Assembly (NCBI GenBank): GCA_012932865.1 | Contig: SAXG01000054.1 | Coordinates: 186,001 to 250,000, forward strand | Direction: 5' to 3' | DNA: 64,000 bases | From: Amylostereum areolatum | Lineage: Eukaryota; Basidiomycota; Agaricomycetes; Russulales; Stereaceae | Shown here: positions 24,234-36,502 of the stretch, one piece after another | Layout: each line of letters starts with the position of its first letter | Numbering within the stretch: the first letter of the stretch is position 1 | Made by a program: the position numbers and the translations under genes | The notes under the pieces: generated by a model | Seen by the model: the letters and a program-made list of their open reading frames with translations, nothing else | What the model was told of the DNA's origin: nothing | Database searches by the model: none

Positions 24234-25192
24234 TCTACGGAACCGACAGAAGGGGGTGGCGGGGGAGACGATACCAGGCTAGTATGGGACTAGAGCCGCG
24301 ATTCAGTACTCTTCTCCCAGTTTCAGAGTGCTACTGATACTGGCAGGCGGAGCACGGTATAGCAACGTGAGGTGAAGTCATCTATATACTCAAACGTAAC
24401 AAGGAGCCCTCGAGATGATCGATGATCGCCGGCCATCCTTTCGGGAGACGGTCAGCTACTATTTGCTGTTCCGTGTAAGTTCCGAGAAATGAATGACAGG
24501 ACCTAAGAGAACGTACTACACGAGGCACGCCGTCGGCGCATGATAGGGAGAAGCACAATCAGTTCATCAACTTGGAAACTATGGATGAAGACGTCGACGT
24601 TAGCGTTTCTGTCAGTTGTATGTTTAGTTACTGTAAAAACTGAATTTTCTCCCTCAAACAACCATGGTGGGTACTTCGCGTTCCCCACAACCACGGGTGA
24701 CTTCAAAGCTTGGGTGTAGGAGCGCTATCGTGACGGAAAACGCCATGTTGGTCATGATCGCGAAGCCACTGCTATTGAAAACGACAGACGCGCCAGTTCA
24801 GTTTAGACACAGGCAGCAGAATGAGAGAACGAGATTTACTCGGCATAAAGACGCAACCTGCGAGAGTCCCCGGCGCCGGGGAGAAAGAGCTTGAGAAAGG
24901 GTGAGTAGTCAGAAAAGGTACTTACCAACTAAGGAAGTTTGCGCGCTCACTCCGAGCCTGTGTCACTGGGCACTGAATAGACGCTTTTCCCAGAGCCTAC
25001 AATCGACGGTCAGCTTGACGGGAAAATCCAAGAATAAGTGCCACCACCCGCCGAGCAGCGTTGCCTCCGAGTCGGAGTCGCAGCGCCGCGTGACTCATTG
25101 AACTCCGCTTAGCTAGTCGCCCTTATTACTCTTCGCCGACGTTTTGCTTCATGCTATCGAGCTGAAGCGCAAATCATGATATTCCCTACTGT
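24234..25192. other. Spacer between the two metacaspase-like genes
   Basis: It includes the promoter of the downstream copy and the 3' flank of the upstream one. Short frames are present on both strands; none has a recognisable feature. Confidence 0.5.
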
Positions 25193-27697
25193 TTATACCC
25201 GTGCCGCCGATCCTGGAGCACTCTGTTTTACGCCGATCGTGACAGTATCCCATACCCCTCGTGCACGCTGAGGCATCGCCATCCTAGCTCGTGTACCACT
25301 GAATGGCGAGGCTTGCTGGATATCGGACAAATCCATCGGTTCGCCTGAAAAGAATAACTTGATGAAGCTGATGTCGTGGTCTTGTCCCGGAGGAAGATAC
25401 CACTTGTACGGTGCAGTACCTCCCGTGCCATATCCAATCGTGAGTTCTTCATGAGGACGCAAGGGCGCAGAGTTTCCACGAGCGCAGGATTGGTACCATA
25501 ATTCTCAAAACCCGAAGTAAGTCCGGTGAAGGAGGACGTCTGAAATATGATCACATACCGATCTCGAGGTTGCTCGCATTGAAGACGAATACGGATACGT
25601 AGAGTGTTTTGGACGATGTGTTCGTGATGTGAATACCGTAAAGCGTCTTGTTATCCGCTTCTATGTCCAAAGTATTGCATCGCATGCAGTCGATTGCGTT
25701 GGGGTCTGGCTCTAGAATCCGGGAGAAATGTTTGTCGAGACGATTTGTGCTGTGTAGCGTGACCATATATACGCATAGTCCAGAGAGCACGTCTGTCTCA
25801 GACGAGCGACAAACGTAGGAGAAAAAATGCGCCGCCCTGTAGAGGATATCGATCACGTCCGATGCTCGTGCTTCAGTGAGCCTGTGAGAGATATGATCTA
25901 GGCCGAGAGAGGAGGGTCCAGTGGAAGGAATCCCGTTTTCGAGGTGTTTGAAGACGACGCTGTCGCCGTCGCTCGCGACCGTCATCTGCGCGGTGGCTTT
26001 GTCCACAAATGAGAGGTCCCAGCTAAATGCTCCCGAAGGTTTTCCTGGGGCGGCTGCATCTATTTCCTTCTGAAGAGCGTCCCTCAACCAAGTGTGGTCG
26101 GGCACATACACACGCAGAGATATATTCTCCTGGTGAGACGCGGAGTGGCTTTTTCGGACGGCGGGAGGGTTGGTTTCGACAGGCTCTGCATTTCTCTGGT
26201 GTGCCGCGGAAGATGGTTCGAATAGCAGTCTATCGCTATGTTGCCCGTCACATCGGGGTGTTTGCCTATATAATTCAATCGGTAATCAGCGTTTCGTCTA
26301 GAGAAAGATACGGTTCCCGACGCCTTACCATTCTAGCTTCTGAATTCGAGTATCAATGAGCTCGGAGTACGAGACCTTTTCATTGCTGTTGCGAAGACTT
26401 TGCAATGCATTCAGGAGCGCCAACGTGAACACGCCTCGTCCGCCCTTCTCCCGCGCAAACTCTGTGGTGGCGCAAGCGGAAAGGCGTACATGTGAACGAA
26501 AGCTTTTGTGCTTCGACATCTTCGGCGTCACTGGGGCGGACGATGCTACCCCCGGAAGATCTTGACCGCCCTTGAACAGAATCCCCCGTATCGGGCCATT
26601 TCCGCACGTACTAGGCACCGAGTGACAGCAATCGAGGATCACAGTCTACACACCGCGGATAAGCGAATGAAATGAAGTACAGTCAGTACCACTTACAATG
26701 TTATCGCCCTTCGCTTCGGCAATGTCCGCCAACAAAGCTCCGAGGAGCCTGTCCGTCATGACATGGACAAAGTCGCCTTTCTGGCTCCTGTGTGAGTCGT
26801 ACGCGAGGAGGATTTTCTCTCCGACAGACGGCATCGTACTTCCGTAACCGGCGAAGTATACGACAATTGGGTCATCGCGATTTATTTGCTCCTCGGTGCA
26901 GAATCTGTTGAGGGAGGTTACGATGGAATCGTATGTGGCTTCATTGTCGAAGAGGGTATGTATTACAGATCCCGCAGTGCATTCGTTTTTGAAATCCTCG
27001 ACGTATGTTTTGACGGCGATCCCGTCTGCGACGGCGCCTCGAAGAGGAGGAATCTCAAAACACTCGTACTGGTCGATACCGATGATGAGCGCATGCAGGC
27101 GTGGCCTTACGAGAATGTAAGTATATCGAAGAAAAGTCGAAAAAAATGGTTGAGGACGCACCGGCTCTCCGAAAGGGCGTGAACGGAGGAAAGGTCTGTC
27201 TCAGTTTTCCCTTCGGTCCGACCTTGACCTTCTCGCACTGCAGGCGGGCTTCCACCAAAAGTCCATACGCAGATGCGTCTTGCGGCTACAAACGGTCCAC
27301 GCAAGAGCCATACTATGCCATTCAATGATATCATGGGGGTACTGAAGAAAAGATTGGTGGCTCGAACGTGAGCGCGAGGAGGAGACTCACGTATAATCCC
27401 GGCCACTCTACGTTTTCGACGGCACTGCAAGAGTCTGGATGTTTTTGAACAGGACGGCGAGAAGGATATGTGAGCAGTCCGTGACGTGAGCGCGGAAACT
27501 TGAAGCCCGAAGAGCCGCTGGTGCCAGTGGTAAGCGTACTCTTGTACCCTTTTCGTGTCGCTCAGGGCGGAGCTAGGGTGGGACGCCTGCCAGTCAGAAA
27601 CGAGTCGGCGTTCTGAAAGCGGGGGAAGAGCAGCGGGTGGCAAGTGTACTACTGGATGATCTTGGAGTGAGGAATTCTGCCGAGAATCGCTATACAT
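25193..27697 (-). CDS. Metacaspase-like protein lacking the catalytic His
   Basis: Paralogue of the preceding gene, continuous as read. Core exons: 27237-27162, 27105-26697, 26645-26329, 26265-25559 and 25503-25193, all GT-AG and phase-consistent. A further 5' exon ending at 27391 and reaching ATG 27697 is open in the same frame but uncertain, because more introns may lie in it. The fold shows LHALIIGIDQYECFEIPPL, VVYFAGYGSTM, then TVILDCCHSVPS. In caspases and metacaspases the first motif carries the catalytic His (AGHG); here the codon at 26844-26846 is TAC, giving Tyr. The Cys is kept. The C-terminal extension (about 340 residues) ends with a conserved LTIGYGTGGTAPYKWYLPPGQ stretch and an FIKLFF strand. 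I infer a pseudo-enzyme or a decaying copy. Confidence 0.75.
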
Positions 27698-29059
27698 GTA
27701 AGTACCCTAGCGCTGTGGGAACGCCTAAGCGAGTGGGACTGGCGAAGCGGCGGAGCAGCGGAGAGAGGCACTAAGCAGAGCGCGGCATGACCCGGCCCGG
27801 AGCTGGGACCCGGGATCCGGGCGTATCTTGTCACCCTCCTGTCGTAGAAATTAGACAGGCGAAGTCACAAGATATTGGGCTATGTGTGGATCGTCCCATT
27901 CAAAAGCCCATTGTATAGCTAATGGTACCCTTTCCGATAACAACTCTGACATGCCGTAGGTGCTCAGATTCTCACAGCACTCCACACAAGTCAGCAGACG
28001 GGTCCACCGCAGCAAGTTTGGCGACTACCGAGTAATGTCCGTTCAATCCTAGGGAAAGTGGACGGTTGAATTAACGAAAGAAGCTTCGTATTACTGCACC
28101 CCACCCTGCCGCACCATACTAGAACCTGACAGTTCCTTACATAAAGGGATCACTGATTCACGTCTGGTACTACTTATTCATTTCCCGCGCAACGGCTTCA
28201 ATTCTTCGTTTGCCTTCGTGAAATTATGGATCCCTCGTCTCCTATATACTTATACCATACCCAACGTAAGCCAGTTTAAATATTCTGACGGGGTTGTGTG
28301 GCTGCCAGTGAGCTGTCGAAATGGGTCCCAAAGTGCCCGCGAGTCGTACCCGGAGCGCGCTGGAAATTCAATCTCCGCCGCGACCCGTACGGGCGAACGC
28401 AGGTGCATAGTGCATAAGGTTGGAACTTATCCCAACGTGTCGAGGAAGTACTTAGGTGCGAGTTCTTTGTGCCACGAAGGAGTCCTCTTCACAGTCGTGT
28501 TTCATGAATGTATAGAAGTTCTAGAGGATCGTAAAACTAACAGCAGTCGTTCCATTCCGGATCACCCAGTTGCGCGCTTACGCGGGAGAAGACGCGTATC
28601 GCGCTTCATAGGTGAACGTTGAACGCTGGATGAAGCTGAAGTCTCCATATGTGCGGATGCGATTCACCGTTATACCATATCTTTTCAATCGATGAATCGA
28701 ATCCGTGGTACCGCGCGGCCTCTGGTAGAAGGCGTTGGGACCAAGAATAAAGCGATGATTGAAAAACAGGGAGAGCTAAACTACCTTGAACCACCTCATG
28801 TTTTGACCCCTCTTCTAGCGTCACCAATAAGGCCGGGGCCTTCCGCAATACGAGTTCGTCCACATGATGTCCACATGGCGTACCATCCGGGGGAGAGTCG
28901 AAGCTCGCATGCAATGAAGCCGGATGACCTGTCAGGAGATGGAGGGACCGACATGGTATCTGGGATCATCGAGGAAGATATCCCAAGGAAGTCCTACCGA
29001 AATGCGTGCGTGTCTCTGGCAGTATGCTCACAGTTCGTCGGTCTGACATCCTCCACGTT
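27698..29059. other. Intergenic, no gene seen
   Basis: More than 1.3 kb separates the metacaspase pair from the F-box remnants. Short frames only; the one from 28692 runs into the F-box pseudogene, but its first 120 codons show no recognisable feature. Confidence 0.4.
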
Positions 29060-30742
29060 CTGCAGCGTGGATGCCTACTGGATGGGGGTCACTGCTCCCC
29101 GTCTCCAACTCCTTGACAGCCCATACGTCCAGCCATACACCGCAGAGCACTCCCAACGCGCCTTCTTCGCGGTCGAAACCGAGATTCAAGCCATCGAGAA
29201 ATCACTGGCCGCCACCCGTCGCCGTCTGAACTCGCTCCGGCCCATCGCGCGTCTCCCCCCCGAAGTCCTCGCCTACATCTTTCTCTTCCTCGCAGACATC
29301 GAGCCCCACTTCTACCCAGACCCCGCCCACTTTCCCTCCCTCTGCAGCATATACGATTCCGGAACCCGCCATATCCCACTCGAACCCCGTCTCGGATGGA
29401 TCCGCGCGACGCACGTCTGCCAGCGCTGGCGGGGCGTCGCGCTCGCGCATCCGCGTCTGTGGTCGAACGTCACCTTCAGCCTCGGCCCCGACTGAGCGCA
29501 GGAGCTCCTCAGCAGGAGCAAGCAGGTGCCCATCCTCATCGACTACTGGGAGCCCTACACGTACTCCGGCGAGCTCCTCTGAGAAATCGCCCGGAAAACC
29601 CTCCACAGAACCCACACTCTCCATCTGATTTCCGAAATCCACTCAGCGGAAGCCCGCGAGGGCGACCTGCCGTCCTTCTCCGGCCCCGCCCTGCTTCTCC
29701 GCATCGTCCGCATCGACGGCGGCCGGGGAATGGGGGACTATCCGTGGGAGCCGTCTCTCCTGGCCGGAGCGGCCGCCCTCCGCGAGCTCGACAACATCCC
29801 TTGGAACGTGCGCCTCATGGGCAACCTCACCCGCCTCTTCATTGTCCGCGGCGCTCCGACATAAAAGACGACGAACCCCCTACACTTCCCAGCATGGCCA
29901 CCATCGTCGACGTACTCCGCCACATGCGCGCCCTTGGGGCCCCTTCTGTCCCTCGCCGTCCTCGCGTCTCACATGAGCTGGAACCCCACAACGAAGGTCG
30001 TACTCGAGGGCGCTCATATGGATGAAGGCCCCTCGGAAACGGACGTAGAGGACGCGATCGCCGCGCTCCGCGTGCGCCTGGCGGAGGACGACACGCATCT
30101 GCACGACGTCCACGACATGCGCGTCACCTCCGACACCGATCCGCGGGGGCGGGTTACCAACAGGGTCGCCGTCTGGAGAGCGTGGACGGACCAGCTGACG
30201 ACCCCGAAGGACGACCCCGATTTCGCGTTCGGACTGTGCGTCCACAATCCCGTCTATGGTTTGCGGCACAAGGGCGCAAACGTCGCGTTCCGCACGCTTC
30301 CCCTCGCGTCCGTCCGTCGTCTGTTCATCTCTCCGTATCCGACATTCAGAGCCGTCCCGCCGTCGCGATGGCGCAGCACGTTTTCGGACTCCCGACGCGT
30401 CGTCCACGTCGACGCGCACGACGGTGCCGTGTGTGTACTTCTCGAGGCCCTCCTCCGGAACACGGATGGCGGTCACGATGGCCAGGATCCATCGGCCCCG
30501 ACTTCGTTGCTCTTCCCGGATCTGGAGACTCGGTCTCTCCATGGTCCCCATTGGCATCCCAGGTCCGACGAGAATCAGCCGCGTCCGTCGTCAGACTCAA
30601 TAAATGGATCAAATTGCAAGCTCTGCTCGCAGTCCGCGCAAGAGGCCACCGTCCCCTCAAAACCCTCTTTCTCAATGGAACGATCGTGGACGTGAACGAC
30701 GAGGAGACGCTGGTAATTGATAAACCGCAAAAACTCGTATAG
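29060..30742 (+). pseudogene. F-box/LRR-like gene, decayed (copy 1)
   Basis: The N-terminal part reads AYWMGVTAPRLQLLD, a heptad-like helix ETEIQAIEKSLAATRRRLNSL, then the F-box core RPIARLPPEVLAYIFLFLAD and LGWIRATHVCQRWRGVALAHPRLWSNV, a standard basidiomycete F-box arrangement for SCF ubiquitin-ligase substrate adaptors. At 29493-29495 the frame has TGA where the paralogue at 32.5 kb has TGG (HWAQEF), and a second TGA follows at about 29580. Further on, the leucine-rich C-terminal region continues in other frames (29600-29860, 29870-29935, 29934-30600, 30540-30742), so several indels of both signs are present. It is a clear pseudogene. Confidence 0.75.
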
Positions 30743-32284
30743 GTGCTGCCGATGCTAGCTTAAAGCGGGAGCCGGTTTTTTTTGCGTGTATGGCCTGTAC
30801 TATCGATACGTACTGCATAAAGTGAGGGAAACAATGTTGAGCTATCTAATGCACCTAAGCGAAACTCCCGGAGCTCTGACACGCTCATCATCCTCCATAT
30901 CTTTGCAATTGCGAGATAAACGTGTCCCTAATGCCGAACAGTTGCTACTAGTCAGAGGGTGTCTTTTTGGTGTCGTCGAAAAATTCGAAAAAGGAACAGA
31001 GAGGGGATCGGATAGTCTCCCCAAGGCAGACGAGATATTTCGTCAACACTTCTCAGGCTCAGGATCCTCTTATCTGGCGTCTGCTTTCATTACGGTGGGT
31101 GTTACCGAGTGCGCGAGGGAATTGTGATTGCCGAGCTTCGGCATGTCACGTGCACTGGAAAGCAGAATCTGTCTAATGTCCAACAAGCGTCGAGCTGAAC
31201 ACCCTCCGAGCACAATACGTTGGTTTCTTCCAAGTCCAATCTGATTCATTATGGAAAAGAACTCATATGTGGGAGGAGCACAAGGCTTGAAGTTTAAATA
31301 AAAATGGAGCACTAATATAAACCAGTGAACCATGATCAAGCTCAAGTTGAGTTACTGAGTAGGGTCCAGTAGTACACCACGCCTTCCGATGTAAGTATGT
31401 CGGCATATTCTCGGACTCGAGAGGCTGAATCTCTCAAGTCAACAAGATGAAAATGTACCTATGGTATTCCCGACTCGGGCCTCGGCAGCTCCTCCATCAT
31501 TCTTCTTCCAAAGGCTTCATGTATTTTGTAAGTTGTGGATGAGGGTTGAGACCTTGGGACATGGTACGAAGTGCCAGTGTATCCGCTGCGGATCCAGTGG
31601 AGAAAGTATAGGGATCTCGAAGGCCTGCTGACACCTGTAGCGTCGGTGGGCCTTCGAGTCAACCACGAGTAGCGAGGCATCCACAACTCGATTGGCCTTT
31701 TTTACTCGAAAGGATGCTGTGTAGGATATGCATACGCACCTTGCGTCGCCTCGTGCTACCGTTTTATCATGAGCCAGGGTAGCTCCAAGAAAGCTCCCAG
31801 GACTCGAAGAACACTGCGACTTTTGTTTATCGCGCGTGGAAAGCGCGGTCTCTGTTTGAACTTTCTAAGCTAAGGCGGGAACATGTTGAATGACAATAAA
31901 GAGGTAAATGTACCAGTAGCCGTCGATGTCTCGACTGCCATTAACTCGTTTGGTTTGCGTCTCGTCGTCAACTCAGATCAGTTAGTCTAAACAATATTTC
32001 TCTGTGGTAACCTGTCTCGATAAGTCCTCTCAGCCAATCAGCGAGCTCCCCCTATCACTCGACAAGCGCGTCGCGGAGAAAAGCAGACTAGGATCGGATT
32101 GAGCGGAAGGGCGCGCGCCGCGTTCGCGACGACTTTCTCACTCGACCACCACTCGCTCGTACTCCGCACTTGACATTTGCACCGCATCCTCCCTCATAGA
32201 TTCATATTGTCCCGATCCTGAGGACTATAGAAGACTAATACTTCAAGCCTCATTCCACAGGTAGTCATACGGTAACAAGATCCA
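30743..32284. other. Intergenic, no gene seen
   Basis: A 1.5-kb stretch without recognisable coding content between the two F-box copies. It probably includes the promoter of the second copy. Confidence 0.45.
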
Positions 32285-34228
32285 ATGGAATCAGACGACC
32301 AAGTCGGGGGAAGAACAGACGAGGTCCTGGAGGAGATTCATAAAGAACCGTCAGTGGACGACGGCCAAACTACGTGCGTTTATCTCGAAATGAGTAACCT
32401 GTTTATCACCGTCATAACATCCTTCAAACCTGCAGCGCAGACGCTTACTGGCCGTCCGTCACCGCTCCGCGTACACTCCCGAACATTTCGACCGGGCATA
32501 CCGCACGGTCGAACTGGAAATCCAAGCCACCGAAAAGTCCATGCTTGCCGCCCGCCGCCGCCTGAACGCGTTCCGGCCCATCGCCCGTCTCCCGCCCGAA
32601 GTCCTCGCCCACGTCTTCCTCCTCCTTGCCGACATGGAGCCGCATTTCTACCCCGATCCCGCCGACTTTCCACGCTTCACCTACCGCGACGAAAGCTTTG
32701 AACTCCAGCCATGTTTTGGCTGGATACGCGTCACACACGTGTGTTTCCACTGGCGGGAGGTCGCGCTGGCCCACGCGCATCTCTGGTCGAACGTCACGTT
32801 CAGTCTCGGACCCCATTGGGCGCAGGAATTCCTCCAGAGGAGCAAGCAGGCTCCCGTCCTTATCGACTATTGGGACCCCGACGACCTGTCTCCCTGGCTC
32901 GCACCCCGAATGATCGAAGACAATGTCCATCGGATTCACACCATCCACGTCATCTCCTACCGCTCGTCGCTTGACGATTTTCACCCTTTCTCAAGTCCTG
33001 CCCCCCTCCTCCACACCTTCCGCATCCACAGCACCTTGGAAGACTTTCAGTGGAGGCCGTCTCGCATCTCCGAGGAGACGCTCCCCCTTCAGATACTTTC
33101 ACTCTATGGTGTCCGCGATATCCCGTGGCGGCAGATGCCATCGATCGCGCGCAACCTCACTTCCTTGTCCATCCATCACTCTTTCTATTTCTCGCCTCTC
33201 AGCTCCCTTCCCCTCCCTTCCCTCAGCGAAATCATCGAGGCGCTCCGACAGATGCAGAGCCTTGAGGTGCTCGAGATCCAAGGGCCATTGCCCTCCAGAC
33301 CCATAACCGATGGACAACCGGCTCATATTCCCTTTCACGAGCCCGTGTCGATGCCTCGGCTTGCGAAGCTCTCGCTCGGAGGGCCCATCCGCGAGCTTTC
33401 TGCCTTCGTGCCATTCGTTCGTTGGGGCCCTGCCACGAATGGTCCGGTTGGATGCCGTCGCGCATGAAAATACCGCGCCAGAGGCCGACGGTCAGAGCGG
33501 CGTTCGCCCACTTCAAGGCACATCTCCCCCAAGTCGACACCAGGTTGCGGGACAACCACGTCGTACGCGTTGCACCTCGAAGGAGACCCCCCGACCACCG
33601 ATTTGCCGACGAAGTCTCCGTCTGGACGCAGGATCGCTCCTCGGACACGGGCGCTCCCGATTTCGCGTTCAGCGTGGACATGCATCGCGGGCACTACGGC
33701 TGGTACCGGAACATGGAAGTCGCCCCGCTCGTCCTCACGCTCGATTCCATGCGAACGCTCCGCGTTTCCGACGACAAGGAATATTCCGCACTGGTGGTGG
33801 ACCAGTGGTCAGCACTGTTTTCCCAGTCTCCCGACGTTACCTCCGTCGACGCGATGGGCAACTCGGCCATATTTCTCACCGAGAGACTCCTTGAATGGAG
33901 CCCGGCACCGCACCCCGAGCATACGCCACGGGATGGCGTGAATCCGCCCGAATCGCGCCTTGTCCTCTTCCCGAAGCTGGAGACACTGGTTCTCCGCAAC
34001 GCATTATACAACGTGACATGGGAAGGTTCGGACGTCGCATACCATCGACGCTTGGCCGAGTATCATGTAGGGCGACGCTTACGGAACCTGGTTGAGATCC
34101 GCGCCAAGGGACGTTGTCCACTCAAAATGGTCTTTCTCGATGCGTATCTCGCCGACGGCGTTGCTAATCCGTGGGTGGCTGAGCTGGCCAAATTCGTGGA
34201 AGTGATGCCAGTTCCAGAGGCAGCTTAG
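32285..34228 (+). pseudogene. F-box/LRR-like gene with broken frames (copy 2)
   Basis: A first exon from ATG 32285 may splice at 32371 (GTGCGT) to an exon beginning near 32436. The F-box region is clear: RTVELEIQATEKSMLAARRR, FRPIARLPPEVLAHVFLLLAD, CFGWIRVTHVCFHWREVALAHAHLWSNVTF. It continues as a leucine-rich region in one frame to about 33420 (LAKLSLGGPIRELSAFVPFV), shifts to a second frame for about 20 codons (LPRMVRLDAVAHENTAPEAD), then to a third that ends with TAG near 34228 (KFVEVMPVPEAA). Both shifts are +1. It is less decayed than copy 1; if the two extra bases are sequence errors it would be an intact adaptor of about 600 residues. Confidence 0.6.
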
Positions 34229-34511
34229 GCTCAGTACGAGGACCGTTTTCCTGTCGATTATGCACGACTGGTTTGGCATCCATCATCTTGTATACCACAG
34301 CCGTTTTATGCAATGCTTGATTTCTTGCGGTGCATGCTTCGCGGCGCGGGATGAATCGAGCACCATGATGTTTGCAACCAGTTACGTTACACACTCGTCA
34401 ACGACCATTCGTTACGTTCTACAAACTTGCAGTTACACGGTCATCGCAAACAATAATCAAACCACTCTCAGTAGCCTTTACGCCGGGCGCTCACGAACTC
34501 TGTTGGGCCAC
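34229..34511. other. Convergent spacer
   Basis: Short region between the end of the F-box copy 2 (plus) and the 3' end of subtilase 1 (minus). Nothing was recognised in it. Confidence 0.5.
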
Positions 34512-36423
34512 CTACTGTATGTCGTTCCGAGCGAGGAGGTTGACAGTACCCGCGGCTGGCCGGAGGGTGACGTTCAATCTTACGGCAACAGGGGGACAAA
34601 CAGGGAGAGATGCAACGCACGAAGGGTCGAGGCAGCGATCGCGTTCTTGATACCGTACTGCTTGAGAAACGCGGTCATGCTCGCCACGTCCTTGTTCCCG
34701 AACTTGCTGATGAAGTACGCGATGAGGCCCGCAACATGCGGAGAGGCCTGCGATTCGAGGGCACACTGATCAGCAAACGGACGGAGCACGAGCGGAATAA
34801 GTTCGTGACGTGCCATCGACGTGCCCGAAATGGAGTTCGTGGCCGTGTTGCTTCCGATCCACGCACTTATGATCTCTCCGCCGGGGGCGAAGATATCGAG
34901 AGCCGGTCCCCAGTTCGAGCTCGCCCTCTTCGTGTCCGTGATGTCCATTGAGCCTACGGTGATGGCGGACGGAACGCGAGCAGGGGAGTAGTTCCTTGCG
35001 TCGGAATTGTCATTGCCGGCTGCGACCTGAATGACGGTACAGATATATCGTGCGCTATACACAAGCCTTGAAGAGAGAGCGTGCTCACCACGACGTGAAT
35101 CCCCTTCGTGACGAGCTGCGAAGGAGTCACACAGAGTCAGTTTTCCCTTTGGGCTTCGCTCACGCAGACGACGTACGGAATTCACGGCAGCATCCACAGC
35201 ATTTCCAGAGGGATCCGTGCCAAGACTCATGTTCACCACCGACGGACGGCCGGACGCAGTGACGGCCTTGGAAACAAAATCCATGCCGGATATCCTAACA
35301 GTGACGGGGGAAAGGTCAGACGGTGAGAACGAAACAGACTTTCGATCTCTACTCACAGGTCCGAGGCATAGCCGGGTCTACGCGAAGTGGTTATCTGGAT
35401 AGCATCCCGCAGGAGGGTGGGTGACAACGACGTACATGACCTTAACCGCGATGAGGTTCGCAGCCTACATCAACTATGTCAGCAGGACCGGAACCCGACG
35501 CAAAGATGGGGAATACAAACCTTTGCTACACCATACTGTGTCCCACCTGCGGTTCCGGCCACATGAGTTCCGTGTCCGTAATCGTCGACGTTCTATGAAG
35601 GGAATTGCTCAGGAAATGCGCAGACATTGTTCTGTCGTGTGCCCTCACCTGGCCGCTACCGAATACGGCGCCAAGCTTTGCACGGCCACCGAAGTCGACC
35701 TGGTGAGAAGAGTAAGCATATTGGAGGATATAATAGGCGTACAGAGACGGATCATACGTGGGTCGTGTTGATACCTTGTCAAGGAATCCCGTCAGCTTAT
35801 ACGCACACTCCGCATCCTAAAGTGCACCCTTACCGGTGTCTGTATAGTGTATAGTAAAGGGATACAATAAGTCCCAAGAAAGGAAAGATCGACGCAAAAA
35901 GAACGCACCCATGATATAGATGTCCACGCCGTTTCCGGCGGACGAGTCGTACTTGTACTGGTAGTTCAAAGACGCTGCCGAGCCTTGAACCTTACCGTCC
36001 TTGGAGATGCGAGAAAGACCCCAAGGAGCATTCGTCTGAGTCCTTTGAGCCCTCTCAGCACGCAGATCGAGAGGATGGATTTTGAACGTACTGCGTGGCG
36101 CATGTCTCCAAGGCACCGTCTTCTTCTATAGCCTTGACGTCAGGGTGCGAGCGAAGAGCCTCGAGGGTCGCGTCGTCGAAGACACCTACGAATACACCAT
36201 TGTCAAAATACATATTCCGTCGCACTGAGCAGAATCCTACATGCCTGCGTATCCGTGGAAAACGTCAGAGTCCCAGTCAACGTGCGTTGCGTGCGAGTGG
36301 CCGGAGCGCGTGGTGGTGAAGTCGGAGAAGGTGATCCGATTTCACCGCCGTCTCTTTCAGATGGATGATGTGGCGACCGGAGGTCTTTCCTGCTTTGGTA
36401 CGAGAAATTTCGATAATGGCCAT
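34512..36423 (-). CDS. Subtilase S8 with I9 propeptide (subtilase 1), one frame break
   Basis: Serine peptidase of the proteinase-K branch with an N-terminal inhibitor-I9 domain and no evident signal peptide. Start ATG 36421-36423 (MAIIEISRTKAGKTSGRHI). The I9 frame breaks near 36330: homology resumes one base later with DFTTTRSGHSHATHVDWDSD. Catalytic residues are otherwise in place: Asp in IMDTG (split codon, microexon 35834-35839), His in DDYGHGTHVAGT near 35590, and Ser in SGTSM followed after an intron by ASPHVAGLIAYF. More than ten exons; introns 36186-36244 and 34748-34813 need GC donors (GCATGT, GCACGT). The protein ends AGTVNLLARNDIQ, stop at 34512-34514. Closest in this window is the plus-strand copy at 47.4 kb. 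Confidence 0.8.
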
Positions 36424-36495
36424 ATCTGCGAAGGTGCTGAAATGGGTGGGGTACTTCTGGAGGGAAGTGAAGAGGAGTACGACGGGCGGGTTTGG

Positions 36496-36502
36496 ATATA
36501 TA
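36496..36502 (-). promoter_or_regulatory. TATA-like element of subtilase 1
   Basis: A TATATA-type sequence lies about 75 bases upstream of the subtilase 1 start, at the same distance as TATA elements in front of the other three copies. Confidence 0.45.
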
